Part shown: one piece after another, positions 40,193 to 53,999 of the stretch
Layout: every line of letters begins with the position of its first letter
How positions within the stretch are numbered: the first letter of the stretch is position 1
DNA from: Lingula anatina
Lineage: Eukaryota; Brachiopoda; Lingulata; Lingulida; Lingulidae
Direction of reading: 5' to 3'
Assembly (NCBI RefSeq): GCF_001039355.2
Contig: NW_019775479.1
Span: forward strand, 50,500 to 114,499
DNA length: 64,000 nucleotides
Made by a program: the position numbers and the translations under genes
Notes under the pieces: model-generated
The model's database searches: none
Seen by the model: the letters and a program-made list of their open reading frames with translations, nothing else
Told to the model about the DNA's origin: nothing

Positions 40193-42389
40193 ATGGACAA
40201 ATTCATTGGAAAGTGGCAACTGGCCAGTAGCGACAAACTCAAAGAGTATATGGATGCAGTAGGTGAGCTGTTTAAATTTGTTTTTAAAGACAAAAACAGA
40301 AAACAAATAAAAGTAGTTTTTTTAAAAAAAGGGGAGTGTCTTTTAAAAATGTATGAGTAGCAGCTGAATTGTTAACTCTAAAAAATAAGCAAAATGCTCT
40401 ATTATTTTTGTATGTATTTCATAGATGCATTACTTCATTTATCAATCCAGTTTAGAATCTAAATCACTCTAGTTCACGGATTAATGACCATTATGATATT
40501 TTCTACAAATAAGCAGGAGTAGCTTTGTGTTAACGCCCATTGCTCAGAACGCAAGCGTCTCCCCGCGTTTTTTCTATGCAAGTTACACAAAGTTGCATAC
40601 AAGTGTGGCTGGCAATCGAGAAAAAAAGCCTACGTAAAGCTTTAAATCAAAAGTTTGCGTTAATTTGCAAAATAATGCCCCTGTTTCCCACAATGTATGC
40701 GATAAATCATACGTTACTTTCTCGCTGACTAGTGGTGCGCTGCTTCTCGAAAAAATCTTGTGCTGAAATAAAAAGGGAAATCAATGCACTTCATACGGAG
40801 ATAACCCATTGGAGCGAAGACATATCAATAAGTTTTAAAGATAACGTCTCTTAAAAGCAAAGTAAAGAAAGAGATTATCCCCTCAATTCGCCCTGGCCCA
40901 CTTTCGGTTTTGCCTGCTTAGCTGGGGGTCGCTAAAAAGGGGCGGTGAACCAGGCGGTCCACGGGCACACGTGCAGAATCGCTATCGGCATGATAATCTC
41001 ATTTAACGTCTGGGGTTTAATTTTAGTACCAGATTACATACAGTCTCTTGAATGGTAGTCTTTGAACGGTGTAAATCAAGTTCGAAGGAGATAAGAGATA
41101 TGGCTTTGCACACGGTTTTGTTCAAATTAAATTTAATGGAATTGACACAAATGATCCGCTTTGTATTGCTTGATAATGTAGGGTACCTAGGTGCGACCGA
41201 AACTAATTTATTTGACGCCGTAGCACGGGACACGACTGTTAAACCGTTCTGCTTTTAGCGTTAAGGTAGTGACTTATGACACAACTACACACACAGATTA
41301 CACGTAACTGTATAATCTGAAAGGCTTTATTTAACACTACAGAAAAAAATATTTAACTGTGCTAATGATAACCGTTGAGACAATTTACCAATTCATTAAA
41401 CATGACTTACATTTATTCTGTCACTGTTTCGTTTCAATAAGTTGGCTTATGAAGTTCTGTTGTTTTGAAATGGTGCAAGAAGAACGAAAATGACAAGCGT
41501 AATGCACATGTAATTGTAATATATCATTTTTACTCGTAAAGAGAAAATGAGTGGCACATTATGTCTCATACCTATATCTTGTCTTGCACAGAGGTCGCTG
41601 AGGAGTTCCAGCAAAAAGCTCTCGCCGTGCTGAACCTGGAGGCCAAGCCAACCCACGAGTTCAGCCAAGATGGCGACAAGTACACCCTAAAAACTATCAC
41701 CGGCACGAAGACAGAGGAGATGACATTCAAACTGGGGGAGGAGTTTGAACACACTGCCTTTGACGGGAGAACTGGCAAGGTGAGCGCCACGCGGAAAGTT
41801 AATCATGTCTTCCCCTCTTTAAATAAAGACTAAAATAAAATATTTTAGGACACGGAGAGAAAATTTTTGCTCTTTCAGCACGTTAAGATGTTATTCATTT
41901 ATTCATTTATATTTTCATTCATTTTGTGTGGTAGAGGTACAAGAGGTAGTACAACCTGGGTGAGTTAGCAGATTGCGACAGCTTCTCAAACGCATTTGCC
42001 CATTTAATTTTAGGTCTTGTTAACAATGGACGGTGATGTGTTAGTTGAGAAGTGGACGATGAACGACCTTAGTTCCCTCAACAAACGTGTCGTCAGCGGG
42101 GATGAATTGACTTATGTAAGTAACATGCCACATTACCAACGTCGATTTTTCTGGTTCTGACAGTAACGTATTTAAGCAAGGAAGGGTTGAACGGTTTGGT
42201 CGACAAAAGTTTCTAACAATCTTACCTTTCTCTATGTCATAGAAACAAATTAAGAAACACAAAATACGATTTTTAAAACTGACTTTGAGAAGCATGCACG
42301 TCACACAAAATATTTAACTAAGTATTGTTATTATTCAGACTTTGACAGCCAAAGACGTCGTCTGCACAAGAAAATACAACCGTGTGTAG
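40193..42389 (+). CDS. Fatty acid-binding protein (iLBP), array copy 3
   Basis: Four exons: 40193-40262 (70 nt), 41592-41779 (188), 42014-42115 (102) and 42339-42389 (51); computed 136 aa. Begins MDKFIGKWQLASSDKLKEYM. Exon 2 encodes the helical lid (EEFQQKALAVLNLEAKP) and strands DKYTLKTITGTKTEEMTFKL and EFEHTAFDGRTGK. The last exon, TLTAKDVVCTRKYNRV, has R-K-Y. AATAAA at 42419. Confidence 0.93.
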
Positions 42390-45145
42390 GGACCATCAAC
42401 GCCACGGCTTCCTTCAAAAATAAAGACTTATTCCTGGGCACAGATCAGACGCTGAGACCCAGTAACAAACTGCAGAAACTGCTTTTTTTCTTTTCATTTT
42501 TGCAATCAGCATCATCGCCGAATAAACACACTCACCTATTACAAACAGCAAAGTGTATAATTCCTGGTCGGCCAGTAATCCATAGCTTTCCCTGGCTTTC
42601 CTTGGGTGATCAGCTCTGTGGCGTACGTGCAGGACGGGATCACACGGGCTCATGGCAGTGACTGTGATAGTTTGCTTCTCTACTTGACAGAAACGGCTTT
42701 TTACAGCGCATTTCAGAATAATTTTACACGCGTAAAAAGTCGGTAAGGCACTGGCGGGCAACGTTCAGTGATAACACCCCGGCTGCAACTTAAGCAAAAG
42801 AAGGTCGTTTTGATACATGCTTCGACACAAAACACGTTAGTATTGGTGATAATGCCGCATTCGGCGTTATTTCAGTGAAAATATGCGTAACGAATACAAT
42901 AAAATCTTGGGGTTATCATCAACACGTGCATTGGCGTTTTTAATTTCTCATAGTTTATTTTCTTTAATGTATCCCATGCTTCTTGACAATTAAAATGCAT
43001 ACATATTATTTGGGCACATTTTTAAGGAAAATATAACAGCTTAGGAAATGTTTTTTTTTTATTTACTGGATAAAGTCATCTTGATTCAAGGCAAAATAGC
43101 ATTAGCAAAACCACTCGCTCCGAATGTTATGTCGTTTCTTCAAAGAAATGCAGCATATTCAAGAAATGTTTTGTTATTTACTGGTTCTAAGTAAATCGAT
43201 TCAAAGGAAGTTAATTGCGAAACCTCTTACCTTAAAAGTTAAACCAGACTGGTTTTCCGTAAAACAATTGGGGGGGGGGGGGGGGGGGTCAATAATCGTG
43301 AAACAAAGATAAAGAAAGATAAAAAAGCAAGATAAAATAATATTTCAAATGCCCACCACTACTTAAATGAAAACACACTCAAACAAAAGAACGTACGGGA
43401 AACACGACCCAAGTTTTCTTTGATGTGATATTTCCTCCAATTATAGGCCGACAATGTGTATACCTCTTCAATGCACGTCACATTTGAACATATTGCCTCT
43501 TCATTAGGAATATACATCCGAAGGCTTAAGAGCTGCAACAAAAACTAATTTTTCACAAAGTTTAGTGGTGGTTGTTCCGATACAGTTCTTCGATTGTTGT
43601 TTATCAAAATTGCATCTTTTTTACATCTATTCTTAGTTTCATCCTAAGATCTAATAAACGTTATATTAGATCTTAGTTTCATCTTACTTGTTTTATTTTC
43701 AATCACACTGCCTATTTGGCTTAATATGCTGTATTTGTAAAGCACAGTGATATTTTATGGTAATGATTTTTATCATTCTTATTATCATAAAAATAAATAA
43801 TTTCCCATTTTGTTCCTTTACATCATTTGCTTCCTCCGTTCTTGTCTCAATCCAATGTATTATAACGCTATCCGGCGTGCTACAGCATGTGATGACTTTC
43901 AAGCCTCCCACAGGTTGCCAGACGTGACACGCAGTTCTTAGTATAGTACGTGCGTCATTACTAATGTAATGTTATGACTGGTCAACCAACTTCCCGACCT
44001 GCAACTTCTGCAACTTGAACAAAATATATCTAAAATATAGCTCTTGCAATTTGAATTTTAATATAAATCAATTTCAAAAATTACGATTTCATATGAAAAA
44101 AATAATACGAAGGTAAAAAAATGTTAAACATGCCACTCCGTCATGCTTATAATCTATACACAACGTTATAGATATATATATTTTTTTATATGTGATGGTA
44201 ATTACCATCTTATCGTAATGGCCGTCAGTAATATATATACTACGTACTTCACTAGATCAATTGGTAGAATTGCATGATATGGTTTGGGAGCATTTCAGCT
44301 TATTACTTCCTATCTCTCTCTTACCGATTTGGCGGAATAGAAGATCAGATAAGTATCCTTTATGAAAATGATCGGGACAAAATTGTTAATTAAAAAAATT
44401 AAAATAATGTGCTTTTACCATGAAGAGCCAGTCTGTGAACCAGTAGTGATCAGTGTCAGGTCTTAGGAATTAGAACTGAAAAGGATGATGATGATGATTA
44501 TGGTGTTTGAGAAAATATTAAAATAGGGTTCTCCTTAAAATGTTTAAACGGCATTTGAAGGTTGTCATTCCACCACTACCCAGTGACCTCTACTGATATC
44601 TGATGTTCTGATTCTGATTCCTGCGCAAAAAAATATTTGTAAAATAGGGAAAGCTGAGGCATAAAAGAGAAATGTCATTTATTCAAGTTTGTCATGGAGG
44701 ATATCCCACCAATCCCAAGGCACACAATCGTCTCGGGGTGATGACCAGTGTCCAGCATGGGCCAATCTGTCCTCTGCCAAGACGGAGGACACTGGTTACC
44801 ACAACTACTGCCCCCCTTCCCCCAGGTATCCGTATCTGAAACAGTTGGGATTTTCGTGCGTGGAGCCTGTGATATGCGTCACGAACTGTTCCACCTACAA
44901 TGGAGACGAGGTAGTAGTCTGCCCAGATACCACAGCACCATAGTCATCAGAGGCAGAGATAGCTGTATCAATCTGTCACGATTACTATCTATTTCAGTCC
45001 GCCAACGTCCCGTGATTACCAGACCAACAATCACCGTGCTCTCGTGATACACGGTGGAGCATATAAACCACGTTCACCCCTAAAACGGCCACTAAACAAG
45101 TCCAGCAACTCTACCTAAAACTTTTTTCTATTAAACGGTGACAGC
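42390..45145. other. Spacer between FABP copies 3 and 4
   Basis: No exon supported. Contains a poly-G tract at about 43270-43288 and a hairpin with TAAGATCTAATA arms at 43643-43675, matching the hairpin at 10441-10479. The open frames at 44.7-45.05 kb have no recognised domain or splice context. Confidence 0.45.
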
Positions 45146-47486
45146 ATGGAGGCAATCTGTGGAGACTGGATGCTGTGCGGCAGTGACAACCTTACTGCCT
45201 ACCTGGTCGCTCTAAGTAAGAAACGGTGAATGTATACCTATCTACTTTTATTTATAAGTTCATAGCATAAAGGCAATTTGATTAATCCTCTTAGCTCATG
45301 ATCAAAGCTCAAGACTATATAGTTTGCCGATGATAATATTAGACGAGCATTAACTTTTTGAGAGACGAAACAATCACCACTGTGATTAGAAAAAGTACGA
45401 TTGCAAAAAGCGCCTGGAGTCACTCAAGTCTGCGTTGGAATGAGAAAAAAAAAACAGAATTTCCTAAACAAACTAATGCCAAACATTCTAGTAGATCCAA
45501 GGACGTTGTATCAAATAAATTTTTCGTTGTCTTAAAAATTGTTGCAAATATAATATCATTGATAAATTTTCATACCACGAGCATAAGAAGCTGCACAAGA
45601 ATCCTGTTTGTTCTGACCCCGTAAAACGCTGCATTAACTTTCTTCCGTGTTCTGCGACTGTCTTTTATAAGCGCTGTCGAAACAGGATGTCATAATTAAA
45701 AAAGTCAAGTTTTGTTTTTAACCACTGGCATTCTTGTTTTTGGATATATATCGGATGTGGTGTGTGTTGAATAATCTGATATACAGACACTTTGTCAAGT
45801 TCTCTTTATTGTTTTTGTAATTTTACTCGGGCTTGTACAAATTAATTTTGATGTTAAGACTTCCCTTTTACTAACAAATAGATATATTCTTTCTAGGAAA
45901 AAGAACATGAGTTTTTGGTTCGTTGCCAAAATTTTATTTTCTTTCTTTTTTCCTTTTTTTCTTTTTCTTTCTTCTTTTCCTTTCCTTTTTCTTTCTTTCT
46001 TCCTTTCATTTTTGTTTTTTTCTTGCGTTCATTCATACTTTCTATTATTCGCAATTTACAAACCAATTCCTTAATTTATTATTGTCTTTTCCAACAGATG
46101 TGACAGAAGAAAATATTAAGAAGGTGACCGATGCCCAGGAGGAGGCGTTCAAGAGCGGTGACACCCCCAAGGTCCAGATCAGCAAGGACGGGGACACAAT
46201 GACCATCAAGTCACACGCCTGGGGGGATAGAGTGACCTCAGCCAAACTTGGTGAAACATTCGAGCACACAGCAATGGACGGCAGGAAGGGAAAGGTATCT
46301 ACTTCTATTACTCCATGTTAATGTTAGACTATCAGGTTTCCGTACGAATGATTAAGACACAGTGAGATTTGTAGTAAACAAATAACCGTATTTATGTAGT
46401 CAAATGTTCAAACACGCAACGAAGCTGGAATTTTGCTAAAAAGTAAATAAGAAATAAGTTCATCATTTATTGAAATGACAAAACTGAACAGGATGCGAAG
46501 TTACAAAATGAGTCTATAATAAAACAACATAAAATTAAGTTATCACACATACATCGCTTATACAATGTAGCAAAAAGTTGGCGAAAGGGGAGAACAAGTG
46601 ATGAGGGTTCAATTTGGAAACGTTAGGCTGAATTATGTTAAAACATTTGTTAAACAACGATAACGCGTTTTAACCCGGTCTTGTGCAGGGTAATCATCAC
46701 ATTAGGATTGATTGAGGGACGGGAACTTATCTCTGTCTTCATTGTTGCACAGATCACAGGCAGATATTATGATCTGATAATAGTGATTATGGATTTCTGC
46801 AATAATCCAGACAGAGTCATTAGATTAAACCGTATCAGCATGCCGACCATGTGGTATGCGAATGGATCCTTTTATCTGAAACTGTCACCGAGATGGCGAG
46901 AGGGGGATAGGGAGGGGGATGGTGATAGGGATAAAAAGGACAATAGGAATGAGTGCCCGAAAGTTCATCGGTCTAAATATTTATCCGGCCAGAATTTATT
47001 GATCGAGAGAGAGATGGAGAGATTCAACATATTTCATATTGCATTTTAGCTCACCTACAGCATGGAAGGCAACACTCTCCTGGAAGTGTTTGAGGGCGAG
47101 GGCCTCATCTCAATGAACAGAAGATGGATCCAGGAAGACAAACTGGTCTACGTAAGTATGCTTCTGTTATAATGCGCGAGAAAAAGGATTCACCTTTAAG
47201 GATGCGACTGACTACTTCATTCTTTTGCAACTCCTGCGTGTTTGCTGTTCCTGCGTTTATACGCTAGGGGCAGTGACGGATTTGACCATCATTTTATCCA
47301 AATACATACGGAATCTTTGATCATACTAATGTCAGCTAAACATCGTCGAAGCTGCCTCTACTTATTTTATTTTTACTGCCAATAGAGCTTGAAATTTACC
47401 GGTATCTATTTCAAATGCTCTTTCATTCATTTCAGACGCTGACTGCCAAAGGCATCACAACAACACGCGTGTATAAGAAGCAGTAG
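45146..47486 (+). CDS. Fatty acid-binding protein (iLBP), array copy 4
   Basis: Four exons: 45146-45215 (70 nt), 46098-46294 (197), 47050-47151 (102) and 47436-47486 (51); computed 139 aa. Begins MEAICGDWMLCGSDNLTAYL. Exon 2 is the longest of the array; the extra codons lie in the lid region (DAQEEAFKSGDTPK). Then DTMTIKSHAWGDRVTSAKLG and EHTAMDGRKGK. The last exon TLTAKGITTTRVYKKQ has R-V-Y. AATAAA at 47843. Confidence 0.92.
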
Positions 47487-48873
47487 TCTTTAGGCCGGTG
47501 GCTCCGACTGCATTCTCCCAGTAAATACTAGCTTGCTAATATTGCGAGTGTTGACTGCTTTGATCCTAAAAAGGCAAACAATTGACTTCTGAACAACTTC
47601 GCTTAGAGACCCGCGTGAACCTAGAGGATATTTGGCAATCTGTATCTTTATTACAGGAGAAAATGGGCCCTCAATGGACCCTCAAAATTAGAACTTATTT
47701 GGAGCAGCTTGATATAGTTAACGTTACAAATATCTATGTTATCGTTGTTTTCATTGCGTAACATTTCGTATGTTTGATAGTCTATGTCTTGTTCTGTTTG
47801 TCGTCAAACTAAATGTGATCCACACATAGCAAGTTTAAGGAAAATAAACTACTACAAAAAACATGATGGAGTTATTCACTTAAATATGCTTTCTCTTCGT
47901 GGGGAGAAATCAGAATTGAAATATTGAATTGAAAGTAATTTGTCTAAATTGAGAGGTCTGTATTTGAATTTTATATTGTATCTTCACCAAGACAGACAGG
48001 GACAGTGATATCAACTTTTTAGAGGGGTTAAGTATTTATTGATAAAATGAGTGCCGGGGGGGGGGGGAAGGGGGGTAGGGGAGGGGGAGTATTTCAATGC
48101 ACTCTTCTTTACGTTGACAGTTTGATGCATGCTTTCGCTTTGAGAAAACAGCACTGAGTCACTATTACGTCAATGATTTTGACCCAACTGATAATGTACC
48201 TAGGTCACAATATACAGTCTAGCCAAAAAAATTATTGAATATGGAAGTAGCAATGAAAAGAGTCCGGCAAACGACTCCGCGTTTTGCCTGCAATGTGTCT
48301 GACTTGCCTTTTGTGGCCATATAAACAGAACGGCCCTTTTCCTCCCCCAGTTTCTAAATCCAGGTTGTAAATTCAACAAGTCTTACGACTCAGGGGATCA
48401 GCTTTTTTATAAGACAGAAAACCTCTGAAAACCGAAGCAATGCCCTTCTTGAAACTGTTTGTGTGAAAAAGGTCCGGTTTGGCACTGAGACAAGATGTAA
48501 ATGATACGTACGGTTGAAGCCACGGCCTTGGCGATCCCTTTATCGAAAAAGCAAAATGCCACATCGCCAATCAATCAAGGTTGCATAACGATTTCTTCGT
48601 AAAGGGAAGATCTTGCATGTGTTGCTACCAATTAGCATCACAAATCAACCAATCAGAGGCAAGCTTCACAAAATGCAAAAACACAACAGTTCACAAACAG
48701 TCTATTTGATATCCCAAAAATATTTTGGATAAACTTACATTTTGAAACAAGGAAGAGTGTGAAAGAAAATAAATATCAATTTTCAGTGCAATCCCATGTC
48801 TAGAGACCATATATATATATGTATAACGTCGCCTGTTTCAGATAATATCTACGTCTGCAGACTACTGTACACG
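47487..48873. other. Spacer between FABP copy 4 and the A/B precursor gene
   Basis: Contains the copy 4 polyadenylation signal, a G-rich run at about 48055-48090 and the presumed promoter and 5' UTR of the following gene. No exon seen. Confidence 0.45.
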
Positions 48874-51800
48874 ATGACCGGGTTTTGGTGCATCGTCGTC
48901 TTTGGGGTGATTTTTTCACAAGTAAGAGTATATTTTTGTGAAACCTAGTTTGAAAGCAGCAATTGCCAAAGCACCATTCAGATCCAAAGAAAACATACAA
49001 TTAGTGAGATCGTGCGTTACAAGTTCTAAAACGTATCATATTAGCGTTTTGACATGCTTTCTGAAATATGCTTTGAAATATTTTTACTAAATTTGCATAG
49101 AAAGGCACTTATTGATGAATGCTTAATCACACTAAACATTAACTGTTTTCTAGGGAGCATTTGGAGATGGGGTATCTGTGGAAAGGAAGTAAGTAAGGTT
49201 TAATATTTTCTACAGACAAGCTTTGAAAAAGATGATTATGAAATTATATAATCAGAGATACCATTTGTTTATACACCTTCAAAACTGCGTTTTTCACGGT
49301 TATTTAAAGACATTGTTGACCTCATCTTTTTATCTAGTAAACGACAGGTCAGTGTGACACGCCAGAGTGTAAGTGTATCTCACTCTGGCAGCTCTGGGCC
49401 GTATGATTACAGTGTCGGCGGACATGTCAACTTTAAACCCAAAAGCGTTGGTGTTCACGGTTCACTCACACGTAATTTCGACAATGGTGGATACGTCGGT
49501 GCTAGCGGGTACAGAAATGTAGGACAGGGTGAAAGCAGTGGGGTTGGCGTCCACGGAGGGTACACCTCCCCGTCTGGTTTCAGAGTGGGTGGGGAGTTGA
49601 GACGAGACTCTAATCCTTACGGCAGTTCCACCTCAGGGAGTGCAGAATTTGGGTACGAAAGTAAAGGAGGTACCAGAGTGTCCGCTTACGGACAGAGAGA
49701 CTTTCAAACTGGACACACCTCCGCTGGGCTTCGTGTCCGTATACCGTTTCGGTAAGACAGCAGTTCCATGATAATATTTGTCGCTAAAATAATGTACCAG
49801 TCGTGTGTGTGTATGGGTGTGAGTGTGTGTGCGTGCGTGTGTGTTTTTTACTGTGTTACGACAAGAACATTTTTAGCCGATTGCATTTGAAAAAGTAGAA
49901 AAAGCTTGAGTAGGCGATTATCAAACACTATTAGTATATATATATATATATTTGTTATTTGCTTGAAATAACTGTTTACAGTGCTGTAGGATGTAAGTTA
50001 TCATTATATTCTTTTTTTGATTTACCAGGCGGAAGAAACGGGACCTGGCAGCTGAAGAAGAGGATCTGGAAGATTTGGACAGAAGGTAAATATGACAAAT
50101 CAAAAGTTCATGGCAAACGAACATTTTGTTGGAAGAGTAATTACCACAGAAATGTGAAAGTGTCGCGCTCAATCTCAAAATTATAGTCAAATCCTGGTCC
50201 AAAATCAGCGACTTATCTTCCAGGAAGCGCCAGACATCAGTAGACGCCCGCGTTCATGGCACTGGAAGACGTGACTACGGTGTTGACGTGGACGTGAACA
50301 GAAGGCATGGTAACCACCAGTACAGCGTAGGCGGCTCGTATCAACGTAGTGGTCCGTACAGAGGAACTGAGGTACGAGGAGGCTACAGCTACACCAACAG
50401 ACGTGGCGTTCGTTTTGGCGTCGGAGGTTATCACCGCAGGGATAACTTTGGTGGCAGAGACACAGGAGTCAGGGCAGGAGTGAGCATTCCATTTGGGTGA
50501 GTCTCTGTCATCTTACTCCTTCATTACTGTATCTTAATCATCCCACATGTAGGCCTAGACTCCGATATAAAAGTACGGTATTTTGAGGCGAATCATGAAG
50601 TAGAAGTTAGTCTCTCAACGCACGTACCTGTTCCATTATTTAACATAATCCATGTAAGAATTATGGTATGCGAGGTGAGTTCACATATGCCATTGCTTAG
50701 CTTGGTGTTTCCATATGTAGGTTGAGGGAGCATTTCTAGGACCCCATTTCCAGAGATTAGATCGATCTACTTTAGATCGACCTAACTCCCTGGGGGTTCA
50801 CACTAAATAGCTGTCAGCCGTGCGGACACGAAAGTTAATTACCCCCTTACAACTTGTAGTAGGCGGGACGGACATTTAAGCCGGATTATCTGACAGTAAT
50901 CTAGTGAGACTCCCCGCGGGGATAGATCGATCTAAATGCTCTGGGAATACAGCCTAGGAGTATATATACTCCTAGGCTGTATTCCCAGAGCATTTAGCTG
51001 TCATATATATATGGCTGTGTGTCAGTGTGCGTGTATCAAACTGTGACGATATAAGCATTTTATACAGTGCATTTTACAAGAAAGAAAATCTTTAAAAAAC
51101 ATTGATAAAAGTGTTTTTAAACTAGAACCTTGTTTGAAGTACAGTTTACTGTTATGGTTTGATGTCAGTTATAAATTTATTCTTTTCGGTTTAAACAGAC
51201 GGAAGAAGCGAGATTTGGAAGCTGATGAAGAGGATCTGAATGTCTTGGAAAGAAGGTAGTCTAAATATAAGGTTTGATGTTAAGAAGCCCATGTCCAAAT
51301 AGGAATTTGTTAAAGCTGCGACCATTCATTTATTAAAAATTATATTTCATAGTAGAAACAAGCGTTAATATGATTTTGTTGAATGACCTCCATGTAGTTT
51401 TTAAACGAAATAACCCTTATTAAACAAAGAAAATTTGTTTCAAACAATTGACTTATGATAAACATAACATTGAAAAACTGCAGTAAACAGGAGCGTTTTT
51501 CGGCTTTCTTCATGGTTATTCAAAGGCACGGTTGACTTTATACATTATTATTTTTTATCTAGTAAACGACAGAGCAGTGTAAGTGTTACTCACTCTGGCA
51601 GCTCTGGGCCGTATGATTACAGTGTCGGCGGACATGTCAACTTTAAACCCAAAAGCGTTGGTGTGCACGGTTCACTCACACGTAATTTCGACAATGGTGG
51701 CTACGTCGGTGCTAGCGGGTACAGAAATGTAGGACCGGGTGAGAGCAGCGGCGTTGGCGTCCACGGAGGGTACACCTCCCCGTCTGGTTTCAGAGTGGGT

Positions 51801-52006
51801 GGGGAGTTGAGGCGAGACTCTAATCCTTACGGCAGTTCCACCTCAGGGAGTGCAGAATTTGGGTACGAAAGTAAAGGAGGTACCAGAGTGTCCGCTTACG
51901 GACAGAGAGACTTTCAAACTGGACACACCTCCGCTGGGCTTCGTGTCCGTATACCGTTTGGGTAAGACAGCAGTTCCAAGATTTAGTTATCACGACAATT
52001 GTGAAC

Positions 52007-52042
<36 letters not shown>

Positions 52043-53959
52043 GTGTGTTTCACTGTGTTACGACAAGAACATTTTGAGCCGATTGCATTTTAAAAAGTAG
52101 AAAAAGCTGAAGTAGCCAATTATCGAACATTATTAATTTTTTTAATTTGAACGATAAACTTGCTGGAAATAACTGTGTTTACAGTGCTTTAAGATGTAAG
52201 TTATCATTATTCTTTATTTTATTTATCAGGCGGAAGAAACGGGACCTGGCAGCTGAAGAAGATGACCTGGAAGTTTTGGACAGGAGGTAAATATGACAAA
52301 TTAAAAGTTCATGGCAAACGAACATTTTTTTGAAAGAGTAATTGTCACAGACATGTAAAAGTGTAGCGCTCAATCTCAAAATTATAGTCAAATCCTGGTC
52401 CAAAAGCAGCGACTTATCTTCCAGGAAGCGCCAGACATCAGTAGACGCCCGGGCCCGTGTCAATGGAAGACGTGACTACGGTGTTGACGTGGACGTGAAC
52501 AGAAGGTCTGGTAACCACCAGTACAACGTAGGCGGCTCGTATCAACGTAGTGGTCCGTACAGAGGAACTGAGGTACGAGGAGGCTACAGCTACACCAACA
52601 GTCGTGGCGTTCGTTTTGGCGTCGGAGGTTATCACCGCAGGGATAACTTTGGTGGCAGAGACACAGGCGTCAGGGCAGGAGTGAGCATTCCATTTGGGTA
52701 AGTCTCTGTCATCAAACTCCTTCATTACTATATCTTAATCATCCCACATGTAGGCCTAGACTCCGATATAATAGTACGGTATTTTGAGGCGAATCATGAA
52801 GTAGAAGTTAGTCTCTCAACGCACGTACCTGTTCCATTATTTAACATAATCCATGTAAGAATTATGGTATGCGAGGTGAGTTCACATATGACATCGCTGA
52901 TCTTCGTGTTCCCATATGTAGGTTGAGGGAGCATTTCTAGGAGTATAGCTGTCATATATGGCTGTGTGTCAGTGTGCGTGTATCAAACTGTGACGATATA
53001 AGCATTTTATACAGTGCATTTGACAATAGAGAAAATCTTTAAAAAACATTGATAAAAGTGTTTTTAAACTAGAACCTTGTTTGAAGTACAGTTTACTGTT
53101 ATGGTTTGATGTCAGTTATAAATTTATTCTTTTCGGTTTAAACAGACGGAAGAAGCGAGATTTGGAAGCTGATGAAGAGGATCTGAATGTCTTGGAAAGA
53201 AGGTAGTCTAAATATAAGGTTTGATGTTAAGAAGCCCATGTCCAAATAGGAATTTGTTAAAGCTGCGACCATTCATTTATTAAAAATTATATTATATTAT
53301 ATAGTAGAAACAAGCGTTAATATGATTTTGTTGAATGACCTCCATGTAGTTTTTAAACGAAATAACCCTTATTAAACAAAGAAAATTTGTTTCAAACAAT
53401 TGACTCATGATAAACATAACATTGAAAAACTGCAGTAAACAGGAGCGTTTTTCGGCTTTCTTCATGGTTTTTCAAAGGCACGGTTGACTTTATACATTAT
53501 TATTTTTTATCTAGTAAACGACAGAGCAGTGTAAGTGTTACTCACTCTGGCAGCTCTGGGCCGTATGATTACAGCGTCGGCGGACATGTCAACTTTAAAC
53601 CCAAAAGCGTTGGTGTGCACGGTTCACTCACACGTAATTTCGACAATGGTGGCTACGTCGGTGCCAGCGGGTACAGAAATTTTGGAGCAGGTGAAAGCAG
53701 CGGCGTTGGCGTCCATGGAGGGTACACCTCCCCGTCTGGTTTCAGAGTGGGTGGGGAGTTGAGGCGAGACTCTAATCCTTACGGCAGTTCCACCTCAGGG
53801 AGTGCAGAACTTGGGTACGAAAGTAAAGGAGGTACCAGAGTGTCCGCTTACGGACAGAGAGACTTTCAAACTGGGGACACCTCCGCCGGGCTTCGTGTCC
53901 GTATACCGTTTGGGTAAGACAGCAGTTCCATTATAATATTTGTCGCTAAAATAGTGTAC

Positions 53960-53999
<40 letters not shown>

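Noticed and set aside
44689-45047. Overlapping plus-strand frames of 84 and 99 codons
   Set aside because: No domain, overlapping frames, position just upstream of FABP copy 4; nothing beyond chance openness.
50237-50434. Repeated minus-strand frames opposite each B exon (also at 52438, 54436 and 57791)
   Set aside because: Shadows created by codon bias of the B domain; no start or splice context of their own.
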